From Spirochaetia bacterium (GTDB taxonomy: Bacteria; Spirochaetota; Leptospiria; Turneriellales; JAOUOS01): a stretch of DNA of 64,000 bases. The notes under the pieces were generated by a model that worked only from the letters and a program-made list of their open reading frames with translations, ran no database searches and was not told where the DNA came from. Position 1 is the stretch's first letter; each line of letters opens with the position of its first letter. The stretch covers positions 1 to 64,000 of the forward strand of contig JAOUOT010000007.1 of the NCBI GenBank assembly GCA_029880265.1. Reading direction: 5' to 3'. The position numbers and the translations under genes are program-made. Shown here in pieces: positions 16,609 to 25,033 of this stretch.

Positions 16609-18462
16609 TTATTTTTGCGCCAGTCTTTTACTTAACGCGTCATAAATTTCCATTGGCATTAACGGTCTGCCGTAAACTCTTGTAAAACAATCAACGTCAA
16701 CAAGAGTATGCGATCGTAACAGCATTGAAAGCTGGCTGTAACGTCTTGTGTCTTCATTAACCATTGGGTCGTCCCAGTCGTCGCTGTAATTTAATTCAAC
16801 AACCATGACCTTTTTATATTTTGAAAAGATTTCTTTAAGCCCGGGAGGAAAAGGAGATAAGAATTGTAAACTAATCGCGCCTACTTTTTTACCTTCTTTT
16901 CTTAAGTTATCAACAGCCTCATCAATAGGGCCTTTTAGGCTTCCCCAGCTTACTACCAGCAAGTCGCCTTCTTTATCGCCGTAGACTTCAGGTTTCTTTA
17001 ATGATTTCTGTAAGGTCATTAACTTACGGCTTCTCATTCTGTGAGCTTTCTGGTTCATATCGGGATCATGATTCACCTTGCCTTCAGGCGAGTGATTCAA
17101 TGAAGTTGTTCTGCACATGCCGCCCGGCTGACCAGGAATGATTCTTCTTGAAAGACCGGTTTCTTCGTCCCAGTCATAAGGCTTGGTACCCACAGGTATG
17201 GGGCTCATATCCATCGGCGGAGGGAACGATTCTGTACTTAGCTTTGGCCTCGGATATAGCTGCGTGCCTGTCGCCAAATTCGCGTCTGTTAAAACAATAA
17301 CAAGCATTCTGAATTCTTCGGCAATCTTTCTCGCTGTAATCATCACATGATAACACTCTTCAATATCGGTAGGCGCCATAATAACTTTTGGAGCGTCTCC
17401 CGGCGTTGAAAATAAAGACGATAATAAATCGCCCTGCTCAATTTTTGTGGGAAGCCCCGTACTAGGACCTCCTCTTTGGACATTAACAACAACCAACGGA
17501 GTTTCAGTCATTACGGTTAATCCTAAAAATTCTGTTTTTAGGGCCATACCGGGGCCTGATGTAATAGTAAGAGTTGTTCTGCCGGCATAATAGCTTCCCA
17601 GGGCAACGCCGATAGCCGCTATTTCGTCTTCTGCCTGATGAACGATACCGCCCATTCTGCCAAAATATTCTGATAAAGCGTGCGTCGCCGAAGTCGCCGG
17701 TGTAATCGGATACATTGAACAATGCTCAAAACCGGCCGCTACCGCCCCAAGAGCTACTGCCTCGTTACCGTTCATGGCAACCATAGGCACTTTAAAAGGA
17801 GTCGATTCTATAACATATTGAAAATTAATTGTTTCTTTAGCAAGCTCATAACCCAAAGTAAGAAGAGCCACATTGTTATCTTGTATCTCTTTTGATTTTT
17901 TCTTGAAAATTGATCGAATTTCATCGGCCAAGATATCCATATCTCTCGTATATAAATAACCAAGCATACCTAGAGCGACCATGTTCTTGCCTCTCTGAGG
18001 ATTATCAATTAAGGTCATGGTTTTTTCTTCGATAGGAACTTCATAAATATCTGCGCCTTTCGCTTTCAGCTCGTCTAAAATTTCGCGGTACTGCTTTCTT
18101 ATGGTCTCGTCAGGGTCATTTGCCCATTTATTATCAATAATAACTACAACATCGTCGGCAAGCATCTTTCCCTTGATTCTTGATAAAAGATTCATTTCAT
18201 TAAAAGCTACCACTACATTCGTCAAATTACCCCCGTTTGTAACGGTCTTTGACGATAATCGAATTCGGTTACCGCTTGTACTGCCCATCGTATGGGGCGG
18301 AGGCTGAATTTCAGAAGGTATAATTTCTACTGTCCAAAGGCTGTTACCCATCTTGGCAGATACTTTGGCAAACGAGACAGCCGCTTTTTGCGCTCCCTCT
18401 CCCGCATCGCAAACAAATTCTACGATATGTTCATCTAATTTGATTTTTTTTGATTCTTTCAT
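16609..18462 (-). CDS. korA: 2-oxoacid:ferredoxin oxidoreductase alpha-gamma fusion subunit
   Basis: The N-terminal 200 residues are the gamma domain (GEGAQKAA, PSEIQPPPHT...GN). After that the alpha domain runs with GNEAVALGAVAAG, YPITPATSATH, EDEIAAIGVALG, TSGPGMALKTE and QRGGPSTGLPTK. This gamma-alpha fusion order is typical of KorA/VorA-type enzymes. It forms the catalytic complex with KorB and reduces ferredoxin. I place the start at 18462 (MKESKK): GGAG lies 8 bases upstream and the candidate promoter overlaps the alternative start at 18486. It is the first gene of korA-korB-fusion gene. Confidence 0.93.
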   Translation of the reverse strand: MKESKKIKLDEHIVEFVCDAGEGAQKAAVSFAKVSAKMGNSLWTVEIIPSEIQPPPHTMGSTSGNRIRLSSKTVTNGGNLTNVVVAFNEMNLLSRIKGKMLADDVVVIIDNKWANDPDETIRKQYREILDELKAKGADIYEVPIEEKTMTLIDNPQRGKNMVALGMLGYLYTRDMDILADEIRSIFKKKSKEIQDNNVALLTLGYELAKETINFQYVIESTPFKVPMVAMNGNEAVALGAVAAGFEHCSMYPITPATSATHALSEYFGRMGGIVHQAEDEIAAIGVALGSYYAGRTTLTITSGPGMALKTEFLGLTVMTETPLVVVNVQRGGPSTGLPTKIEQGDLLSSLFSTPGDAPKVIMAPTDIEECYHVMITARKIAEEFRMLVIVLTDANLATGTQLYPRPKLSTESFPPPMDMSPIPVGTKPYDWDEETGLSRRIIPGQPGGMCRTTSLNHSPEGKVNHDPDMNQKAHRMRSRKLMTLQKSLKKPEVYGDKEGDLLVVSWGSLKGPIDEAVDNLRKEGKKVGAISLQFLSPFPPGLKEIFSKYKKVMVVELNYSDDWDDPMVNEDTRRYSQLSMLLRSHTLVDVDCFTRVYGRPLMPMEIYDALSKRLAQK

Positions 18463-18485
18463 AGTTAACACTCCGTGGTGGGGCA

Positions 18486-18512
18486 TTTATATATTATGAA
18501 ACTGTCTGTCAA
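18486..18512 (-). promoter_or_regulatory. candidate promoter of the kor operon
   Basis: On the - strand TTGACA (18507-18512) and TATAAA (18486-18491) are 15 bases apart. Transcription would begin near 18479 and leave a short leader with GGAG before the ATG at 18462. The spacing is shorter than ideal. Confidence 0.5.
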
Positions 18513-18624
18513 TTTATATACCCCAATAATCAACCTATTTTTTTTTAGAAATTCTATCTGATTCAATAACTTGACAAGACAAATAATAATCGCTTTAGGT
18601 CTTGTATATTAAAATAAATATCAA

Positions 18625-20481
18625 ATGCTAAACTCAAAAACATTTATCATTAAGTTAAGACAACTGGCCAAGGCCAGAACTCCAAAAAGAATTTATTTTT
18701 ATTCAATTATTGTCGGTATAATATCAGGCTTCTCGGCCCTTGGCTTTTTTTATCTGGTGTCTCTTGCCGAGAATTTTACTTTTATTACTCTTGCGGGAAT
18801 CGACATGGGAGCCGCCGCAGGCGAGGCCCACTCTGTTCATGAAACTTTAACCTTCAGGCCGATTGTATTCTTTCTTCTGCCTGTTATAGGGGCCCTGATA
18901 TCGGGCCTGTTGGTTTACTATCTGGCGCCTGAAGCGGGAGGGGCCGGTACTGACGCGATGATTGAATGTTTTCATGAAAGAGAGGGGCTTGTTAAAACAA
19001 GAACGCCTTTTGTTAAAACCCTGGCGACCATCTCTATTTTATCAGGAGGCGGAAGCGCAGGCAAAGAAGGCCCCATATCGCAGGTAGGCTCTGCCATAGG
19101 TTCTCTTTTCGCGCAATATTTAGGTTTAGGCGAAAGAGCAAGGCGCGCTTTGTTTTTAGCGGGAATGGCCGGAGCATTAGGGGCAATCTTCAGGGCCCCG
19201 ATAGGAGCCGCAATAACGGCGGTAGAGGTTTTGTATAAAGAAGATTTTGAATCTGACAGCTTAATACCCTGTATCTTGTCTTCAATCACCGGATATTTTG
19301 TTTTTACCTCTATTCACGGAATGGATCATATTTTTCAACTGCCTGCGCAATCATTTTCTGGCTGGTACTCGTTATTTTTTTACACGGCTCTTGGTCTGGC
19401 ATGCATGGTGTTCGGGGCCTTTTTTGTGAAGATGTATCATTCTATCAATAAAATATCTTTTAAAATCAATCTTCCCTTTTATATCAAAGTTACAATTGGC
19501 GGTTTTTTAGTCGGATGTATCGGTCTTATTTCTTACGACAGTATCGGCAGCGGTTTTGGATTTCTTCAAAAACTGATGGAAGGCGAATCAAATATAAAAT
19601 CAGGCAGTCTTTTAAGCGGCATTTTTCTAAAGAATAATCAAGAAAATCATTTTTTATCATTAATAATCTTTCTTCTTGCGGTAGTCATATTAAAAATTTT
19701 GGCAACCTCTTTTACAATCGGAACAGGCGGCTCTGGCGGGGTGTTCGGTCCGTCTCTTGTAATCGGGGGAACAATCGGAGCCATAGTAGGCTTAACCGCA
19801 AATCATTACTACCCAGAAATTGTTCCTTCATATATTCCATTTGTGGTTGTGGGCATGGGAGGTTTTTTTGCCGGCGTGGCCAACGCCCCGATAGCCGCCA
19901 TGATTATGGTTTCAGAACTTACGGGAAGTTATGAGCTTTTAGCGCCTCTTTCTATTGTTTCGCTTATCGCCATCATATTTTCAAATCAGTTTAATATTTA
20001 TCCGGGGCAGAGAATTAATAAATTTGAATCGCCCGCTCACCGCTGGGATATGACGACAGATTTACTGATACACATGAAAGTTGAACAGTATCTTGACAAA
20101 ACCCGCGATACCGCAATTCTTGGGTCAAATATATCTTTAAGAAAAACATATAAGATTTCTGACAAAATCAGCCAGACAGATTTTCTTATTAAAGACGAGA
20201 CAAGCGCTTATAAGGGAATTTTTTCTCTGCGTCTTTTAACTCCAAAACAAAAACAAACCCTGCCTAAGAGCGATAAACCAGTGATAGATTATATTAATAC
20301 ATCTATACCCGCGCTTAAATTAACAGACAGCCTTTCAAGGGGCCTTGATATTCTTCTGAATTATGATACCGACAAGGTAGCCGTCGTTAAAGAAAACGAT
20401 ACTTTAACAGGGTACTTAACCTTTAAAGATATTTTACACGCTTATCATAAGATGGTTAATAAGAAATCGGTTAAAAAATAA
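18625..20481 (+). CDS. ClC-family chloride channel or H+/Cl- antiporter with CBS tail
   Basis: The 618-residue protein has about ten hydrophobic segments and ClC hallmarks: GKEGP at 146-150 with the gating Glu, and GTGGSGGVFGPSLVIGG later. The anion-site segment reads GGAGTDAM rather than the classical GSGIP. After the membrane part, a cytoplasmic tail of about 170 residues ends in a CBS-like unit (DKVAVVKENDTLTGYLTFKDIL). It moves chloride, probably coupled to protons, at the inner membrane. It diverges from korA, with a TTGACA at 18571 but a weak -10, and no Shine-Dalgarno sequence. It converges on the rnf operon with a gap of 10 bases. Confidence 0.9.
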   Translation: MLNSKTFIIKLRQLAKARTPKRIYFYSIIVGIISGFSALGFFYLVSLAENFTFITLAGIDMGAAAGEAHSVHETLTFRPIVFFLLPVIGALISGLLVYYLAPEAGGAGTDAMIECFHEREGLVKTRTPFVKTLATISILSGGGSAGKEGPISQVGSAIGSLFAQYLGLGERARRALFLAGMAGALGAIFRAPIGAAITAVEVLYKEDFESDSLIPCILSSITGYFVFTSIHGMDHIFQLPAQSFSGWYSLFFYTALGLACMVFGAFFVKMYHSINKISFKINLPFYIKVTIGGFLVGCIGLISYDSIGSGFGFLQKLMEGESNIKSGSLLSGIFLKNNQENHFLSLIIFLLAVVILKILATSFTIGTGGSGGVFGPSLVIGGTIGAIVGLTANHYYPEIVPSYIPFVVVGMGGFFAGVANAPIAAMIMVSELTGSYELLAPLSIVSLIAIIFSNQFNIYPGQRINKFESPAHRWDMTTDLLIHMKVEQYLDKTRDTAILGSNISLRKTYKISDKISQTDFLIKDETSAYKGIFSLRLLTPKQKQTLPKSDKPVIDYINTSIPALKLTDSLSRGLDILLNYDTDKVAVVKENDTLTGYLTFKDILHAYHKMVNKKSVKK

Positions 20482-20491
20482 ATGATTTGAT

Positions 20492-20686
20492 TTAAAGCTT
20501 GGCCTTGCCGCAGTCGTCAGATATGGCGCAAAATCCGCAGCCTTTTTTTTCTGTTTCTTCTTCGCAGTCGTCCATCATTTTTTCATATTTTTCTGGCACA
20601 TGTTTTTTGCTGAGCCTCAACAATAAAAACCAAAGCGTAACCAAAGCCGGCAAGGCAAGTATTGCTATTAAATACTTAATAAGCAC
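20492..20686 (-). CDS. small Cys-rich membrane protein, NqrM-like
   Basis: The 64-residue product starts with GTG three bases behind rnfA. One membrane helix spans about residues 5-25. A charged part follows, then four Cys (DDC, GCGFC, DDC) near the C-terminus. NqrM (DUF539), the maturation factor needed to assemble the iron centre of Na+-NQR, has the same size, one N-terminal helix and four conserved Cys. RnfA/RnfE hold the homologous iron site, so a role in Rnf maturation fits the position at the end of the operon. Similarity is by architecture only; the Cys spacing is not identical to the NqrM I recall. Confidence 0.5.
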   Translation of the reverse strand: MLIKYLIAILALPALVTLWFLLLRLSKKHVPEKYEKMMDDCEEETEKKGCGFCAISDDCGKAKL

Positions 20687-20689
20687 TCT

Positions 20690-21271
20690 TTAGCCGCCAA
20701 GCCCCGCAAAGCCCATAAACGATACCGACATGATACCGGCTATCATTAAGGTCAAAGCGGCTCCTTTTATTATATTGGGCACAGAAGCTAAATCAAGCTC
20801 TTCTCTAAGACCGGCCATAATAACAAGGGCCAATGTAAAACCGGCCCCGGCGCCAAAAGAATAAATAATTGATTGTAAAAAACTATATTCTCTGTTTGTT
20901 TGAAACAAGGCAACGCCTAAAATGGCGCAGTTTGTAGTAATCAAAGGCAAGAAAATACCAAGCGCTTTAAACAAAGCCGGACTCATTTTTTTAATAAACA
21001 TTTCAACAAACTGTACCGTAGAGGCAATGATCACAATATAGCAAATAAGCTGCAAAAACAAAGCGTCAACGCTGACCAGTAATGAATGAATGCCGTATGC
21101 GCTGACAGAAGCTACAAACATAACAAAAGTAACCGCGCCCCCCATTCTGGTGGCGGTTGCCAGCTTTCCCGATACGCCAAGAAAAGGGCATATGCCTAAA
21201 AAGTAAGCTAATACAAAGTTGTTTATTAAAAAAGAGCTTAAAAATATATAACCTAACGAATCTGTATTCAT
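20690..21271 (-). CDS. rnfA: Rnf electron transport complex subunit A
   Basis: RnfA is an integral membrane subunit that, with RnfE, forms the ion-translocating core and binds a membrane-embedded iron-sulfur centre. The 193-residue product has six hydrophobic segments and typical motifs NFVLAYFLGICPFLGVS and TTNCAILGVALF, each with the cluster-associated Cys. It has AAGGA before the ATG and one base between the rnfE stop and its region, so it is translated as part of the operon rnfB-nifJ-rnfCDGEA. Confidence 0.95.
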   Translation of the reverse strand: MNTDSLGYIFLSSFLINNFVLAYFLGICPFLGVSGKLATATRMGGAVTFVMFVASVSAYGIHSLLVSVDALFLQLICYIVIIASTVQFVEMFIKKMSPALFKALGIFLPLITTNCAILGVALFQTNREYSFLQSIIYSFGAGAGFTLALVIMAGLREELDLASVPNIIKGAALTLMIAGIMSVSFMGFAGLGG

Positions 21272-21272
21272 T

Positions 21273-21884
21273 TTAGTTTTCCTTTTTCTTTAATTTTTGC
21301 TGTATTGAATTAAATACCAGCAAAAGAAGGCCGAGAGCAAAAAATCCGCCCCCCGGTAAAATCATAATAACCCATGGCTCGTAATTTTCGCTGAATACAG
21401 GAATTTCTGCAAACGTTCCGTTTCCCAGTATTTCTCTGACAGCGCCCATACAAAAAATAGCAAATATAAAACCGACCCCTACGCCAAAAGCTTGTATTAA
21501 AGCTTTGCCCAACGTATTTTTTGAAGAAAACGCTTCTGCGGTTCCTAAAATCATACAGTTAACCACAATCAGGGCAATAAAAGCTCCCAGATTTTTATAG
21601 ACTTCAAGACTAATCGCCTGAATCAGGTATTCGGCCATGGTAACGAAAGTAGCGATAATTAAAATATAAGCGGCAATTCGAACCTGTTTAGGTATTACTT
21701 TTCTTAATAGCGAAACTAAAGCCGCAGACATCATTAGAACAAATAATGTAGCGAGCCCCATCGCTAATGAATTATAAACCGAATTTGAAACAGCCAATAC
21801 GGGACACATGCCCAAAAGCTGAACAAATACCGGATTTTCTTTCCAGAGAGGCTTTATAAATGAATCAAAAGTTTTTGCGCTCAT
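21273..21884 (-). CDS. rnfE: Rnf electron transport complex subunit E
   Basis: RnfE is the pseudo-symmetric partner of RnfA in the membrane. The 203-residue protein carries LWKENPVFVQLLGMCPVLAVS and VNCMILGTAEAF with the two conserved Cys and six membrane segments. It has a good AAGGA site and follows rnfG by 15 bases. Na+ or H+ specificity cannot be read reliably from these motifs. Confidence 0.95.
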   Translation of the reverse strand: MSAKTFDSFIKPLWKENPVFVQLLGMCPVLAVSNSVYNSLAMGLATLFVLMMSAALVSLLRKVIPKQVRIAAYILIIATFVTMAEYLIQAISLEVYKNLGAFIALIVVNCMILGTAEAFSSKNTLGKALIQAFGVGVGFIFAIFCMGAVREILGNGTFAEIPVFSENYEPWVIMILPGGGFFALGLLLLVFNSIQQKLKKKEN

Positions 21885-21899
21885 ATTTTTTCCTTCTTG

Positions 21900-22577
21900 T
21901 TAATTTGCCCTTGGCGGCATTAAATTTTGAAGATTCTGCTGAATCACCGGTATTTTTTCTTTTGTGCTTTCATGTAAAATTCTACCAATAGCTTTTGAGG
22001 TAATTGTAGCTCCGGTAATTGTATCAATCTGCCACTTTTCTGTTTTTTCTCCCTTCTTTACGGTTTGAATAAGATTGACCAGCGATTTTTTATCATCAGT
22101 AACCTTAACGTCAAGCTCGTCAAAGTTTTTTAGGAACTGAGGATCTTTTTCAATTTTATCGCCTAAGCCCGGAGTCTCTTTTGTCTCTAAAACAAGATGG
22201 CCGACTATCGCTTCTTTTTCAATAGAATATCCGTATAAAACCTTAATAACATCGGCAAAACCCATACCGGCCGCCTGTATGGCAAAACCGATTAGTTTAC
22301 CCGAGTCGTCATAGCAGGCAAAATATGCATCGGGCGTTTCTTGTTCATTGGGAATTTTTTCAAGTTTACCGTCTTTGTTTACAAACTTTTGAAAATCTTT
22401 TGTGCCGTCTAAAACCTTAAAAATAGAAGCTTTTAAAAACTCGGCTTTATTGATTTTAATAATAGGAAAAGTAAGCTGGTAGACAAGAACGATCAATAAG
22501 CCCGATAAAGTGGCTACGCCCGCAAGGGCTCTAACCATAACAAATGTTGAAGGACCTTTTACATGCTCTGTACTCAT
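21900..22577 (-). CDS. rnfG: Rnf electron transport complex subunit G (covalent FMN)
   Basis: RnfG is anchored by one N-terminal helix (about residues 10-35) and exposes a flavin domain to the periplasm. The flavinylation motif DTITGATITS is present near residue 185; its second Thr is the expected FMN attachment site made by ApbE, which is encoded at 12080. A GLGDKIE segment typical of the family precedes it. The length of 225 residues is normal. The start is one base from the rnfD stop, which suggests translational coupling. Confidence 0.95.
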   Translation of the reverse strand: MSTEHVKGPSTFVMVRALAGVATLSGLLIVLVYQLTFPIIKINKAEFLKASIFKVLDGTKDFQKFVNKDGKLEKIPNEQETPDAYFACYDDSGKLIGFAIQAAGMGFADVIKVLYGYSIEKEAIVGHLVLETKETPGLGDKIEKDPQFLKNFDELDVKVTDDKKSLVNLIQTVKKGEKTEKWQIDTITGATITSKAIGRILHESTKEKIPVIQQNLQNLMPPRAN

Positions 22578-22578
22578 T

Positions 22579-23601
22579 TTACTTTGCCCCCGCTTTTTTT
22601 GTACCGTAAACTCTCGGCTTGGTCAAAATGTTAAAAATAGGCGCCAGCGAATTGCCCAATAAAATAGCGAACATGACGCCTTCAGGCAGACCGCCCCATA
22701 CCCGAATTACATAAATTAAAATTCCTATCATTATTGCGTAAAGCCATGTTCCTAAAGAAGTAACGGGAGACGTTACCATATCGGTTGCCATAAAAACGGC
22801 CCCAATCATAAGACCGCCCGAAAAAAGCATAAACATGGCAGAGGGATATTTTTCAGGGTTAATTAAGTTAAATATTACGCTTAAAAGAATAACCGCGGCA
22901 AAAATACCGGCTGGTATTCTCCAGTCTAACATTTTTCGTACAGCAAGATACATTCCGCATAATAAAATCAAAAGACCGCCTGTTTCTCCTAAAGAACCGT
23001 CTGTTTGACCAAAAATAAGATTCGCCACTTCTGTCGATTTTTGTTCAAACTTAAAAGCGGCCAATGGCGTGGCCCCTGAAACAGAATCGACCGTGGGTTT
23101 GGCAAAAGGAAACGCTAAATTTGACGAAAAGAAACTGGTGAATCTATCTGCCTGAAAAGACGGGTGCCATGTTGAAATTGAAACAGGAAAGGCCGCCTGA
23201 AGAAAGCCTCTTCCCACGAGGGCCGGATTATAGACATTAAACCCAAGACCGCCGAAAAGGTATTTTCCCAAAGCGATAGATACAATGCCGCCCAAGGCCG
23301 CCATCCAGATAGGAAAGCCGGGAGGCAGCGTTAAGCCCAGCAACAGGCCGGTTATGACAGCCGAATAATCGCCCACCGTGCTTTCTTTTTTTTCAATAAG
23401 ATCAATGACATATTCAGTTACGACAGAAAAAAAGGTTGTGGTAACAATAAGCGTCAAGGCGCTTATGCCAAAAGCGTATACCGCAAAAGCCGAAACCGGC
23501 AAAAGCGCAAATACGACATTGCGCATGATTTTTTTAACGTCGACGGGACGCTTTACATGGGGCGATGAACTGATATCAATTTTTAAAAACTTTGAATCCA
23601 T
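22579..23601 (-). CDS. rnfD: Rnf electron transport complex subunit D (covalent FMN)
   Basis: RnfD is a multi-spanning subunit with about eight helices that carries covalent FMN. The motif VSGATPLAAF lies in the middle of the protein and provides the Thr used by ApbE. Other family marks are YNPALVGR and the late TDMVTSPVTSLG. I chose ATG at 23601 (MDSKFLKID), which leaves 25 bases after rnfC and an AAGG sequence upstream. An earlier ATG at 23637 would overlap rnfC by 11 bases and add 12 charged residues. Confidence 0.94.
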   Translation of the reverse strand: MDSKFLKIDISSSPHVKRPVDVKKIMRNVVFALLPVSAFAVYAFGISALTLIVTTTFFSVVTEYVIDLIEKKESTVGDYSAVITGLLLGLTLPPGFPIWMAALGGIVSIALGKYLFGGLGFNVYNPALVGRGFLQAAFPVSISTWHPSFQADRFTSFFSSNLAFPFAKPTVDSVSGATPLAAFKFEQKSTEVANLIFGQTDGSLGETGGLLILLCGMYLAVRKMLDWRIPAGIFAAVILLSVIFNLINPEKYPSAMFMLFSGGLMIGAVFMATDMVTSPVTSLGTWLYAIMIGILIYVIRVWGGLPEGVMFAILLGNSLAPIFNILTKPRVYGTKKAGAK

Positions 23602-23626
23602 TTTTATTATACCTTTTTTATTTTTT

Positions 23627-24982
23627 TCATCCTGCAATTGACTGCTGCTTGCGTTGTCTTCCTTCTCTTAAGACCTTTTTGGCGACCCTGAAATATTGTA
23701 CCAGCGGAATGTTCGACGGGCAAACATATGTACAGCTGCCGCATTCAAAACAGTCGTTTAAATTATAGTCTTCGGCCATTTTGTCAAACTCATCGTTTCT
23801 CGCCAGAATGCCCAGTCTTGAAGGGTTTAAAAATAACGGGCAGGCATTGACGCACTCGCCGCATCGAATGCAAGGGTATACTTTTTGTTTTTTGGGCGCA
23901 TGCTCTTCTTCTGTCATAACAAGAATGCCAGACGCCCCTTTAGTAATGGGCATTTCAAGATAAGCGGCGCTTTTACCCATCATGGGGCCGCCAAAAATAA
24001 CATGCCTTGCCTTTTCATTGACGCCGGCATGTTTGAGCACAAACTCAAGAGGCGTGCCCATTGGTATGAGATAATTGCCGGGGTTATCGACTCCCTTGCC
24101 GCTTATGGTCACGACTCTTTCAATAAGGCCCTGCCCTTTCGGTAAAAGCTCTCCGATTTCTGAAACCGTGGCTATATTTGAAACCATAACGCCTATATCG
24201 GCAGGCAGACCGCCCGAGGGTATTTCTTTGTTTACCAGAGCTTTGGTAAGCATTTTTTCGGCGCCCTGCGGATATTTTGTTTTTAATACTTCTACTTTAA
24301 CATACTTTACGGCAGAATCATCAACAGAAATAGCGTCTTTTAAAACTTGCGCCGCGTCTTTTTTATTATCTTCTATGCCAATAATGGTTTCTTTTGCGCC
24401 AAGGGCCTTCATCACAATTTTTATACCCCGAAGAATTCTCTTTGCCTGCTCGAGCATGACACGATAGTCAGATGTTAGATATGGTTCGCATTCGGCGCCG
24501 TTTATGATTAATGTTTGAACAGGTTTGTCTTTCGGGGGAGAAAATTTTACATGCGAAGGGAAAGCCGCCCCGCCAAGACCCACCATACCCATTTCTTGAA
24601 CGGCTTTTACAATTTCTTCGGGCGTAAGAGAATCGGGTTCTACTTCTCGGCCGACAAGTACATTTTGATCAGAACCCGGATGAGGTTCAATTATAATTGA
24701 AGGCGACATCTTGCCGTCAAAATCAAGCATGGGCGCGATTTTTTTAATCACGCCCGTAGCGGGCGAATGCATGGGAACCGAAACAAATCCGTCGGCTTCG
24801 GCAATTTTCTGGCCCCTTTGAACCTCCTGCCCTTCTTTGACAATCGCCTTTGCCGGTTTGCCAATATGCTGGGCAAGATGTATCACAAGATAAGGCGCAA
24901 AAGGAAACCTTTTGATTGATTTATCTGCCGATATCTCTTTTTTTTCGGGCGGATGGATTCCGTGTTTGAATGAATTTGCCAT
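23627..24982 (-). CDS. rnfC: Rnf electron transport complex subunit C (NADH site)
   Basis: RnfC is the peripheral subunit that binds NADH and FMN and exchanges electrons with RnfB. The 451-residue product has a biotin-like sandwich start (KHGIHPPEKK), a Complex I 51-kDa-like domain (GLGGAAFPSHVK, INGAECEPYLTSD), an SLBB segment and two [4Fe-4S] motifs, CIRCGECVNACP and CFECGSCTYVCP. It follows nifJ by 51 bases in the same direction. Confidence 0.95.
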   Translation of the reverse strand: MANSFKHGIHPPEKKEISADKSIKRFPFAPYLVIHLAQHIGKPAKAIVKEGQEVQRGQKIAEADGFVSVPMHSPATGVIKKIAPMLDFDGKMSPSIIIEPHPGSDQNVLVGREVEPDSLTPEEIVKAVQEMGMVGLGGAAFPSHVKFSPPKDKPVQTLIINGAECEPYLTSDYRVMLEQAKRILRGIKIVMKALGAKETIIGIEDNKKDAAQVLKDAISVDDSAVKYVKVEVLKTKYPQGAEKMLTKALVNKEIPSGGLPADIGVMVSNIATVSEIGELLPKGQGLIERVVTISGKGVDNPGNYLIPMGTPLEFVLKHAGVNEKARHVIFGGPMMGKSAAYLEMPITKGASGILVMTEEEHAPKKQKVYPCIRCGECVNACPLFLNPSRLGILARNDEFDKMAEDYNLNDCFECGSCTYVCPSNIPLVQYFRVAKKVLREGRQRKQQSIAG

Positions 24983-25033
24983 GCTTTTTATTTGCCTCTA
25001 ATCATTAAAAACTTTATATTCTCTTTCTTTTTA

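Noticed and set aside
20499-20693. Open frame on the + strand opposite the NqrM-like gene
   Set aside because: It is fully antisense to a gene in a tight operon and has no family features.
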